A stretch of DNA of 64,000 nt. Source: Parabacteroides gordonii MS-1 = DSM 23371 (GTDB lineage Bacteria > Bacteroidota > Bacteroidia > Bacteroidales > Tannerellaceae). Location: assembly GCF_000969825.1 (NCBI RefSeq), contig NZ_KQ033919.1, positions 4,104,749 through 4,168,748 of the forward strand, read 5' to 3'. Position numbers and translations under genes: made by a program. How positions within the stretch are numbered: position 1 is the stretch's first letter; every line of letters starts with the position of its first letter. Below, piece after piece: positions 44,337 through 51,900 of this stretch. The notes under the pieces were generated by a model, which saw only the letters and a list, made by a program, of their open reading frames with translations, ran no database searches and was not told the DNA's origin.

Positions 44337-44421
44337 CCTTATTTACCCGGCAAATACCGACAAATACTGACAGGGAAGTACAACCGCCGACAATGGCGGA
44401 CAGAGGCTTTCCGGGTTGCCG

Positions 44422-44429
44422 TACCTTTA
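44422..44429 (+). promoter_or_regulatory. Near-consensus -7 box TACCTTTA for the HU-like gene
   Basis: The box differs from TAnnTTTG at the last base and lies 61 bases before the ATG at 44491. Just upstream are two 10-bp tandem units (CAAATACCGA, CAAATACTGA, 44351-44370) and a CCGCC/GGCGG hairpin. Confidence 0.45.
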
Positions 44430-44490
44430 CAGTGTAATATTACAAGAGAGAGTAAGAAACGGAGTCAGTAACTTTTTAATTGATAAGATT

Positions 44491-44943
44491 ATGTCGGTAA
44501 AGTATCGATTGGTATTAAGGCGTGATATGAGCAAAGACGCTGCGGCTGATGCGAAGTTGTTTTATGCGGCGAGCAGTTCGAACGGGATGTGCGATTTGAC
44601 AATGCTTTGTGACATTATCGCCGACCGTTCGGCGGCAACCGCAGGGGATGTGAAGCTGGTGCTGGATGGTCTTTTGTTTGTGGTGAAACAGAAATTGCAG
44701 GATGGGCAGACCATCCAACTGGGTGACCTGGGATATTTCCAGGCGGTATTGGGAAGTAAGGGGTCGAGTACCAAGAAGGAGTTTACTCCCGATATGGTAA
44801 GGCGGCCGAGGATCACGTTCCGTCCGGGGAAAGCGTTGCTGGAGCTGGCCAAGAAGCTGAAGGTCGAGCGTATGATGCTCGATAAGGAGGACAGTGGTTC
44901 GTCCGGTGGTGGTGGCGAAGACGACCGTCCGGTAATCGAGTAG
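44491..44943 (+). CDS. HU/IHF-like DNA-binding protein
   Basis: I use the ATG at 44491 (MSVKYRLVLRRDM) because it follows the -7 box; the protein has 150 residues. The fold is the HU-like family common in Bacteroidales islands: DLTMLCDIIADRSAATAGDV then LQDGQTIQLGDLGYFQAVLG and RRPRITFRPGKALLELAKKL. The acidic Gly/Ser tail (DKEDSGSSGGGGEDDRP) is unlike chromosomal HU. It probably bends or coats DNA for the helicase-primase pair or shapes the element. The DUF4248 gene converges 16 bases downstream. Confidence 0.88.
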   Translation: MSVKYRLVLRRDMSKDAAADAKLFYAASSSNGMCDLTMLCDIIADRSAATAGDVKLVLDGLLFVVKQKLQDGQTIQLGDLGYFQAVLGSKGSSTKKEFTPDMVRRPRITFRPGKALLELAKKLKVERMMLDKEDSGSSGGGGEDDRPVIE

Positions 44944-44959
44944 CGGCGGAGGCCGCCTG

Positions 44960-45211
44960 TCAGCATCCGGGAGGGCCCAGATGGCGGAAGATACAGGCGG
45001 CTTGTTTCGGGGTCAGTAACTTACGGCCGGGTTTCCATCCGTTGGCAGTCAGCTGGGACATCAGTTCCCGGCTGACGCTGATCCAGCGGCCGAGTTGACG
45101 GGTGGCACTCTCCGGTTTGATATGAGGAAAATAGAGAATGGCTAGTTCCTGGTATCCCCATGAACGTTCTATTCCGTAGTCGGATCCGACGGTTTGTTCT
45201 TCTGTTTTCAT
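44960..45211 (-). CDS. DUF4248 family small protein
   Basis: The 83-residue protein matches the DUF4248 pattern: YQELAILYFPHIKPESATRQ, LGRWISVSRELMSQLTANG and KLLTPKQAACIFRHLGPPG. It looks like a small helix-turn-helix protein, so DNA binding is plausible; function is not established. It is the only minus-strand gene in the island. In other Bacteroidales, DUF4248 genes commonly sit next to HU-like and cell wall amidase genes, which is the arrangement here. Its promoter would lie in the 100-base space shared with the divergent glucosaminidase gene. Confidence 0.85.
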   Translation of the reverse strand: MKTEEQTVGSDYGIERSWGYQELAILYFPHIKPESATRQLGRWISVSRELMSQLTANGWKPGRKLLTPKQAACIFRHLGPPGC

Positions 45212-45311
45212 ACGATGTCTTTTTGATGTTTACTATACCCAAATATAGTGAAATATCGGATGAAAGTCAAGTGTTTGGTGATATTTGTGCTATATAAAAT
45301 CATACTATCTT

Positions 45312-45770
45312 ATGACAAAATATGAATTTGTAAAACGTTTTCTTCCTGAAGCCGAAGCGGCGGAGAAACGGTTCCGTATCAATCCGGTAATCATGCTTGC
45401 ACAGGCGGCTATCGAGTCGGGTTGGGGGGAGAGTGACCTGGCGAAACAGCATCGCAATTTGTTCGGTATCACCGGATATGGGCCGTCCAACGAATTCTGG
45501 CACGGTTACCAGGTAATACTGTCGGAGGGTGGGTTGCCGTTCCGTAAGTATGCCGATACGCAGAGTAGCTTTTTCGATTATGCCCGGCTCATTGCTACGG
45601 CTTATCCGGTGGCTGCCGCGGCTAGTTATTATCCCGCTGCTTTTGCCCGTGAAATTGCGTACAGCAAATATATCAGTGAGGTGAACGGCGATAACCGGGC
45701 CGTTTACTGCCGCTTGCTCGACAACCTTTCGTCGGCGATCGGTAAATTGATCAAGACACCGGTGTGTTGA
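45312..45770 (+). CDS. Glucosaminidase-domain peptidoglycan hydrolase
   Basis: I use MTKYEFVKRFLPEAEAAEKR at 45312. The 152-residue protein is essentially one glucosaminidase (lysozyme-like) domain, with the hallmark INPVIMLAQAAIESGWGESD, in which the Glu in AIESGWG is the expected catalytic acid, and HRNLFGITGY. There is no signal peptide, so export would need a holin or lysis, as for phage endolysins. The following small gene encodes holin-like hydrophobic segments, which fits. In this island it is best read as a lysis enzyme derived from phage. Confidence 0.88.
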   Translation: MTKYEFVKRFLPEAEAAEKRFRINPVIMLAQAAIESGWGESDLAKQHRNLFGITGYGPSNEFWHGYQVILSEGGLPFRKYADTQSSFFDYARLIATAYPVAAAASYYPAAFAREIAYSKYISEVNGDNRAVYCRLLDNLSSAIGKLIKTPVC

Positions 45771-45807
45771 ATATCTTTTGTTTTATCCCTAAAAAAATCA
45801 ATAGCGT

Positions 45808-46098
45808 ATGAATGCTCTTCGTATTGTTTGTAAATTCCTGTTGTCATTGGTGCACACTCTTTTCCCGCAAGGGCTGAAAGGGAGGCACTGCCAGCCAGGC
45901 GATCCCGTGGTTGGGGCTGACAGCACTGTTGTCGATCCTCTTGTCGCAGACGGAGGTAGCCCTGGCGGCCATCGGGGCGATCCTGTCGATCATCCGTCCG
46001 GAAGCCGCGAACCGGAAAAACAACCGCCCCCATTAACCCCCGGCAACCTGCTGGGATGGCTGCTGATCGGCGCGGCGACGGTGAAGTTGTTTTGTTGA
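45808..46098 (+). pseudogene. Holin-like small membrane protein, frame broken
   Basis: One open frame covers the whole span (96 codons), but its middle, about 45883-46030, is Gly/Pro/Asp-rich and unlike a protein. In the +1 frame the same bases encode a hydrophobic stretch: GGTASQAIPWLGLTALLSIL then LSQTEVALAAIGAILSII. Removing one base from GGG near 45879 and adding one in CCCCC near 46030 would join MNALRIVCKFLLSLV, this core and LLGWLLIGAATVKLFC into one protein of about 97 residues with two or three membrane segments. Next to an endolysin that suggests a holin. Mutation, sequencing error or programmed shift are all possible. Confidence 0.55.
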
Positions 46099-46129
46099 AT
46101 CAAGAGAACTTCATGCATATTCAACTATT

Positions 46130-46170
46130 GTAAAAAAAGCCATCCGACTCTCACAAGCCGGATGGCTTAT
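46130..46170 (-). terminator. Terminator between the island and the sigma4/alpha-CTD gene
   Basis: AAGCCATCCG (46137-46146) pairs with CGGATGGCTT (46159-46168). On the minus strand the stem is followed by a T run (complement of 46132-46138), so it mainly ends the 46207-47031 transcript. Confidence 0.8.
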
Positions 46171-46206
46171 AACTGTATTGCAGTTTCAGAAAAAAAATAT
46201 TAGCTA

Positions 46207-47031
46207 TTACCTCTTAATCATATCTTGATATAGTTCGCAATGACCATTAGAGTCAAAGATCCCTTTTCGTATTAATTCTTTTTCCAATCTATCTAAGGAT
46301 ATGCTTCCGAAGTTTTTTTGCAGCGTCAGTGTTGCGATACCCTTGGTCGAGATATATTTCAGTAAATCTTCTAATGTGTATATATCCACTGATTTGAAAA
46401 TAGTTAAGGTTCTTGTCTCCAGATCCAAGCATTGGGTTAATGGTTTTGATAACAATTTCTTTTGTCTGTCATAAGGTATTTTAGAAGCGGTTTTCTTTTT
46501 GGCCGGATGTCTGATCTCTTCCATTACTAACTGATTTCTCAATAATTGTAACTTTGAATTCAATTCATTGATTTCTCTGTCCTTTTGAATCCTATTGTTG
46601 AGGTATTCTCTTACAAATCCGGATTGGATACTTATATCCATAATTGCTGCCTGGAATATATCTTTTACTTCTTGTGGAGTAAAGCCTAAATGTGTCGCAA
46701 CCTCTTCGACGCTTAACTTTGTGGCTAATGCATGGAATACTATTTTCTTAAGATCGGAGTTAAGTAGGTTTCTCATTTCCGAAACGATCAATATATATTC
46801 GGGCGACAAGCTTTTAAATGCTTCAATAATGAAGTCACATTCTTTATCTTTATCCTCTTGTGTAGGTCGTTCTTCCTCTTCCGGCAGGTTTACCGGTGGG
46901 GATACGATACAGGCTTCTTCCCAGATTTCAGCTTTAGGATCGGGGAGTACATTCCCTAAAAGGGTTGGCTTCTGATCGTTTGGGAGGAGAAGTTTTACAT
47001 AATCGCGTATTTTAGTCAACAGGTTAATCAT
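46207..47031 (-). CDS. Sigma-region-4-like HTH fused to an RNA polymerase alpha-CTD-like domain
   Basis: The 274-residue protein has three parts. An acidic, low-complexity N-terminus (about 1-65) precedes a helical stretch with an HTH like sigma region 4 (ALATKLSVEEVATHLGFTPQ, about 101-120, then EVKDIFQAA). A coiled coil follows at about 143-172. The last 60 residues (about 200-258) match the helix-hairpin-helix alpha-CTD pattern: TRTLTIFKSVDIYTLEDLLK, then NFGSISLDRLEKELIRKGI. Alpha-CTD domains bind UP elements and regulators, so this could be a promoter-acting factor. It is not a complete sigma factor, since no region 2 is seen. The assignment is by eye and should be checked by structure prediction. 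Confidence 0.7.
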   Translation of the reverse strand: MINLLTKIRDYVKLLLPNDQKPTLLGNVLPDPKAEIWEEACIVSPPVNLPEEEERPTQEDKDKECDFIIEAFKSLSPEYILIVSEMRNLLNSDLKKIVFHALATKLSVEEVATHLGFTPQEVKDIFQAAIMDISIQSGFVREYLNNRIQKDREINELNSKLQLLRNQLVMEEIRHPAKKKTASKIPYDRQKKLLSKPLTQCLDLETRTLTIFKSVDIYTLEDLLKYISTKGIATLTLQKNFGSISLDRLEKELIRKGIFDSNGHCELYQDMIKR

Positions 47032-47206
47032 AGAATAAATCGTTTTATCTGATACATATTATTTGCTATATAATAGATACTATCCTATTCTCCCGAACCG
47101 GACAGTTGTAGAGTCCCCTCTTCACTATACCTTTTACTGAATTGTATGATTGTTTAATATATTATCTAGTGTATGGGCTGTAAAAAGTATAGCTTGAAAA
47201 AGGCAT

Positions 47207-47457
47207 AAAAAACGTGGCGCTATTGCTACATCTCAGCTACATAGGGTATCCCTCCCCGACAGACTGATAGTAAGCAACAGCCCACGCTATATCATATATA
47301 ATTAAATATACAAATAACATGGGCATTTTGTTGCTACTATCTCAATTCTGTCTAAAAACGGGATAATTTATGTAGACTGAGATAATATTTTAAAATGCCT
47401 TATTCTAAATATTTCTACAGAACAGAACCTAACGCTATAGCTTCTGCACTTTCTGTA
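47207..47457 (-). ncRNA. Structured RNA, copy 1 of 2
   Basis: No protein gene lies here. The minus strand has a -7 box (47464-47471), then hairpins in the same order as the RNA at 60827-61088. A long H2 stem is formed by 47322-47329 with 47392-47399 and 47338-47344 with 47378-47384. The final hairpin uses AGCGTGGGCTGTTG (47275-47288), exactly the 14 bases found in the other copy, pairing with 47211-47225 before a T run. Loops and stems differ in sequence while pairing is kept. A 6S-like or Bacteroidales-1-type RNA is a possible class, not proven. Confidence 0.72.
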
Positions 47458-47463
47458 ATACTG

Positions 47464-47471
47464 CAAAGATA
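47464..47471 (-). promoter_or_regulatory. -7 box TATCTTTG of the structured RNA, copy 1
   Basis: CAAAGATA on the plus strand reads TATCTTTG on the minus strand, about 7 bases before the inferred RNA start at 47457. Confidence 0.65.
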
Positions 47472-47589
47472 GTAGATACGATTAAATAAACAACTGTTTA
47501 TAACGAAAAAATGCCTCGTTGACTTAGAAATCATGAGTTATGTGCTGTTCTTATGAATGCTATGATTACTCGATTTGTACGATAAGGAA

Positions 47590-47628
47590 TAAAATGTCCC
47601 GCCAACTTTTGATAGGTGTGGACGGGAC
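47590..47628 (-). terminator. Terminator of the GNAT operon
   Basis: On the minus strand TGTCCCG (complement of 47622-47628) pairs with CGGGACA (complement of 47595-47601), followed by TTTTATT. It lies about 28 bases after the GNAT stop codon. Confidence 0.7.
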
Positions 47629-47656
47629 AGGTGTAAGGAAATATGGGTCAAAGGGA

Positions 47657-48166
47657 TTAAACCAACTCTTTCAAATCGTAATACATTGGAAGTGTATCGT
47701 CTTCTGTATTATTAACCAGTCGCTTAAATCCGTTTTTCTCATAAAAAGGAACTGCAGTTATATATGCGTCTACTGTCAGAAACCTATTTGCCGAAATAGA
47801 TTGATTATTAATCAGCATTTGTTTGATGGCCGAGATCAATTCTGTGCCCCAACCTTCTTTTTTATGACTTTGTGACACTGCAAACCGTCCTATCTTAACA
47901 GCAGGATAGCTTCCTAGATGCTTTCTATGGGGAAATACTCCTCTGAGTTTACGCCATAAGTTCTTAGAAATAGTTGTTTGAGATATTTTGTCGTTAAGAA
48001 GGCTGAAATAGGCAATCGTTTCGCTTTCTTCTTCCAAAACAAATGTATTGGCAATCATTTGTTCTTTATAATAGGACGCATCATCAAAAAGAAAACCGTT
48101 TAAATCAACGTCGCCGCAATCAAACGGTTTTATCTTTTCTAATTCTTCCAACTTTGCTAATTTCAT
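47657..48166 (-). CDS. GNAT acetyltransferase of the TacT/AtaT toxin type
   Basis: I use the ATG at 48166 (169 residues); a GTG at 48172 overlapping the upstream stop codon is also possible. The sequence follows the toxin-type GNAT layout: FDCGDVDLNGFLFDDASYY near the N-terminus, IAYFSLLN, the acetyl-CoA loop VKIGRFAVSQSHKKEGWGTE, and AVPFYEKNGFKRL with the Tyr that is catalytic in TacT-like enzymes. Such toxins acetylate aminoacyl-tRNA and block translation; that activity here is inference. Its partner would be the 52-residue ORF directly upstream, in place of the usual ribbon-helix-helix DUF1778 antitoxin. Confidence 0.82.
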   Translation of the reverse strand: MKLAKLEELEKIKPFDCGDVDLNGFLFDDASYYKEQMIANTFVLEEESETIAYFSLLNDKISQTTISKNLWRKLRGVFPHRKHLGSYPAVKIGRFAVSQSHKKEGWGTELISAIKQMLINNQSISANRFLTVDAYITAVPFYEKNGFKRLVNNTEDDTLPMYYDLKELV

Positions 48167-48168
48167 AT

Positions 48169-48327
48169 TCACATCATAAAGGTTGCTATTTTCTTCATAT
48201 TCTCGTAAGCTTCCTTTATACGTCTTTTTTCATCGTCAGAAGCAGGTTTCACATCCTTAATGGATTGATTAAAACGCTTTGCATCTTCTCCAAATAAGAT
48301 CGGAGTCTCTTTAATCGGTTTGGCCAT
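48169..48327 (-). CDS. Small 52-residue ORF coupled to the GNAT gene, putative antitoxin
   Basis: The ORF runs from ATG at 48327 (MAKPIKETPILFGEDAKRFN) to TGA at 48169-48171. That stop overlaps the possible GTG start of the GNAT gene by GTGA, and lies 2 bases before its ATG. It has its own -7 box at 48361-48368. The protein is charged and helical (SDDEKRRIKEAYENMKKIAT), with no cysteines and no DNA-binding motif I can name; it is too short for DUF1778. Coupled translation and gene order fit an antitoxin-toxin pair. I recall similar KPIKETP proteins before GNAT genes in Bacteroidales but cannot verify this. Confidence 0.75.
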   Translation of the reverse strand: MAKPIKETPILFGEDAKRFNQSIKDVKPASDDEKRRIKEAYENMKKIATFMM

Positions 48328-48360
48328 CGTAATAATTATTTATAGTTTATAAATCCAATG

Positions 48361-48368
48361 CAAAGATA
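48361..48368 (-). promoter_or_regulatory. -7 box TATCTTTG of the small ORF-GNAT operon
   Basis: CAAAGATA on the plus strand reads TATCTTTG on the minus strand, 34 bases before the ATG at 48327. Confidence 0.65.
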
Positions 48369-48449
48369 AATATTATTCCTGATCTTTCTCTTAATTTAGT
48401 CTGGAAAAGATCAATTATACACGAATGAATTAATACTATCCTGTTTTTG

Positions 48450-48743
48450 TCAAACATACAAAGCTTCCTTTTCGATATTTCGTTTCAGATACTCATCCAT
48501 ACGATCACGCAATCTTACCAGATCGACCTTGGATCCTAGCAAAGCTTCAAGTTCAAATTTGATACGGGCTAATGTGAGAAGATTGGGAGCAGGGGCTTCA
48601 AAACAAATATCCACATCGCTATTTTCTGTTTGCTCGCCACGGGCAACACTGCCGAAAATCCCCATGCGGACAATACCATATTTACCGGCATGGGAATCCA
48701 TATATTGCCGTAATAGTGTCAAGTATTCATTTGTCGATTTCAT
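48450..48743 (-). CDS. MNT-type minimal nucleotidyltransferase, no HEPN partner seen
   Basis: The 97-residue protein has the polymerase-beta-like motif GIFGSVARGE (28-37) with D43 and D45 in NSDVDI, the metal-binding Asp pair. Such MNT proteins are antitoxins of HEPN toxins; some AMPylate or modify the HEPN partner. Here no HEPN/DUF86 gene follows: the next 120 bases downstream contain no ORF and lead into the GNAT operon promoter. It may be an orphan or act on a distant HEPN protein. It has its own -7 box and a typical short length. Confidence 0.88.
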   Translation of the reverse strand: MKSTNEYLTLLRQYMDSHAGKYGIVRMGIFGSVARGEQTENSDVDICFEAPAPNLLTLARIKFELEALLGSKVDLVRLRDRMDEYLKRNIEKEALYV

Positions 48744-48765
48744 AGCAGTTACCTTATTATGCGGT

Positions 48766-48773
48766 CAAAGATA
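48766..48773 (-). promoter_or_regulatory. -7 box TATCTTTG for the MNT gene
   Basis: CAAAGATA on the plus strand reads TATCTTTG on the minus strand, 23 bases before the ATG at 48743. Confidence 0.6.
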
Positions 48774-48841
48774 GTTATATTTTTTTGAAAAGGAGATTAC
48801 TTAGCTTTGTAAAATCCAATCAGGTTCTGCGAATTTCTTTA

Positions 48842-48872
48842 TTGCCTAATTAGAATTAAATCACTAACTTTG
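48842..48872 (+). promoter_or_regulatory. ileS promoter, TTG-N20-TAACTTTG
   Basis: The -7 box TAACTTTG (48865-48872) has a TTG element at 48842-48844, about 20 bases upstream. The ileS ATG is 36 bases further. Confidence 0.65.
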
Positions 48873-48907
48873 CGGCATTTTTAGAAGAAAGATAAATATA
48901 ACGCGAA

Positions 48908-51900
48908 ATGAGTAAGAAATTTGCCGAATATTCTAAGTTTGACTTATCGAATGTCAATAAAGAGGTGCTGAAGAAGTGGCAGGATGGCGACATCTTCCAC
49001 AAGAGTCTTGAAATCCGCGAAGGATACCCCTCATTTGTATTTTACGAAGGACCGCCTTCTGCAAATGGTATGCCGGGTATTCACCACGTTATTGCCCGTT
49101 CGATTAAGGACATTTTCTGCCGTTACAAGACCATGAAAGGATTCCTGGTCAACCGTAAGGCGGGATGGGATACGCACGGCCTGCCGGTTGAGTTGGGTGT
49201 GGAGAAATCCATGGGTATAACCAAGGAAGATATCGGCAAGAAGATTTCTGTCGCTGACTATAATGCAGCTTGCCGACGCGATGTGATGAAGTTTACCAAA
49301 GAATGGGAAGACCTCACCGACAAAATGGGTTATTGGGTAGATATGGAAAATCCGTATATCACCTACGATAACCGTTACATCGAAACGCTGTGGTACCTGC
49401 TGAAAGAATTATATAAGAAAGGTTTGCTGTACAAGGGATATACGATCCAACCGTATTCGCCGGCAGCCGGAACAGGGTTGAGCTCACACGAGTTGAACCA
49501 GCCGGGTTGCTACCGCGACGTGAAGGATACGACCTGTACGGCTCAATTCCATATCCTCGATCCGAAGCCCGAAATGGCACAGTTCGGTGATGCATTCTTC
49601 CTGGCCTGGACGACTACTCCGTGGACATTGCCTTCCAATACGGCTCTTTGTATGGGGCCGAACATCACGTATGTGGCTGTTCAGACCTACAACCCGTACA
49701 CCGGTATGCCAATGACGGTCGTACTGGCGAAGGATTTGATGGGGGCACATTTCAACCCGAAAGCTGCCGATCTGGAGTTATCTGATTACAAGATAGGTGA
49801 TAAGCTGATCCCGTTTAAGGTTGTCGGCGAGTGGAAAGGTTCGGAACTGGCAGGTATGCATTACGAACAGCTGATCCCGTGGGTAAACCCGGGCGAAGGT
49901 GCTTTCCGGGTAATCAATGGTGACTTTGTGACTACTGAAGACGGTACGGGTATCGTACATATCGCCCCGACTTTCGGTGCGGATGACGACCGTGTGGCTA
50001 AGGTTGCCGGTGTCCCGCCGTTGATGATGATCGACAAGGATGGCAACAGACGTCCGATGGTGGATATGACCGGTAAGTTCTATCTGCTGGAAGATCTGGA
50101 TCCGGAGTATGTACAGGCTCATATGAACGCTGCCGATTACGATCCGTGGCAGGGTAAGTTCGTAAAGAATGCGTACGATCCGGAAAAGACCGACAAAGAC
50201 GAAACATTGGATATCGAGATATGTATGATGCTGAAGGTGCAGAACCGCGTGTTCCGTATCGAAAAGCATGTACACAACTACCCGCACTGCTGGCGTACCG
50301 ACAAACCGGTATTATATTATCCGCTGGATAGCTGGTTTATCCGTACTACTGCTTGCCGCGACCGTATGATCGAACTGAACAATACGATCAACTGGAAGCC
50401 GCAGAGTACCGGTACGGGCCGTTTCGGTAAATGGTTGGAAAACCTGCAGGACTGGAACCTGAGCCGTAGCCGTTATTGGGGTACCCCGTTACCTATCTGG
50501 CGTACGGAAGACGGAACGGAAGAAATATGTATCGGTTCGGTGGAAGAACTGTACAACGAAATAGAGAAAGCTGTTAAGGCCGGATTTATGGAAAGCAATC
50601 CTTATAAGGTGAATGGCTTCAATCCGGGCGAATACAATAAGGATAATTACGAGAAGATCGACCTGCACCGTCCGTATGTGGATGAGGTGATCCTTGTTTC
50701 TGAAAGCGGTAAGCCGATGAAACGTGAGACAGACCTGATCGACGTTTGGTTCGACTCGGGTGCGATGCCGTATGCTCAGATCCATTATCCGTTCGAGAAT
50801 AAGGAAATACTGGATAACCGTACGGTTTATCCGGCCGACTTTATCGCCGAAGGGGTAGACCAGACTCGCGGATGGTTCTTTACCCTGCATGCGCTGGCAA
50901 CGATGGTGTTCGACAGCGTGGCTTACAAAGCGGTTGTTTCCAACGGTCTGGTGCTGGATAAGAACGGTAACAAGATGTCCAAACGTCTGGGAAATGCCGT
51001 CGATCCGTTCTCAACGATCGAACAGTATGGTTCCGACCCGTTGCGTTGGTATATGATTACGAATGCATCACCCTGGGATAATATCAAATTCGATATCGAA
51101 GGTATGGACGAAGTACGCCGCAAGTTCTTCGGTACATTATATAATACCTATTCTTTCTTTGCCCTGTATGCAAATGTAGACGGCTTCGATTACTCGCAGC
51201 CGGATGTGGCATTGAACGAACGTCCGGAAATCGACCGCTGGATCTTGTCGTTGCTGAATACACTGGTGAAGGATGTGGACGGATATTATGAGACATACGA
51301 GCCGACACGCGCCGGACGTGCTATCTCCGAATTTGTAAACGATAACCTGAGTAACTGGTATGTACGCCTGAACCGCCGCCGTTTCTGGGGTGGGGGCATG
51401 ACGACCGATAAGTTGTCTGCTTATCAGACTTTATATACTTGTCTGGAAACTGTAGCCAAATTGATGTCGCCGATCGCTCCGTTCTACGGGGATCAGCTGT
51501 TCTGCGACCTGATTGCCGTTACCGGACGCGAAACGGTAGAGTCCGTACACTTGTCGGACTTCCCGAAATATGATGAAGCATTGATCGACAAAGACCTGGA
51601 AGAACGTATGAAGATGGCACAGGATGTCTCTTCTATGGTATTGGCTCTGCGTCGTAAAGTAAATATCAAGGTGCGTCAGCCGCTGCAAACGATCATGGTG
51701 CCGGTTGTGGATGCCCACCAGCAGGAAAGCATCGAGGCGGTGAAGAACCTGATCCTGAACGAAGTGAATGTGAAGGATCTGAAGTTTGTCGATAACGCTG
51801 CCGGTATTCTGGTGAAACGTATCAAGCCGGACTTCAAGAAGTTAGGCCCGCGTTACGGTAAGATCATGAAGAGCCTGGCTGCCGCTATCCAGGGCATGAA

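Noticed and set aside
40195-46098. Complete prophage or conjugative element
   Set aside because: No capsid, portal, terminase, tail, integrase, relaxase or tra genes are visible in or beside the island.
47540-47875. 111-codon plus-strand frame
   Set aside because: It is antisense to the GNAT gene and its terminator, Cys- and Ile-rich without domain features.
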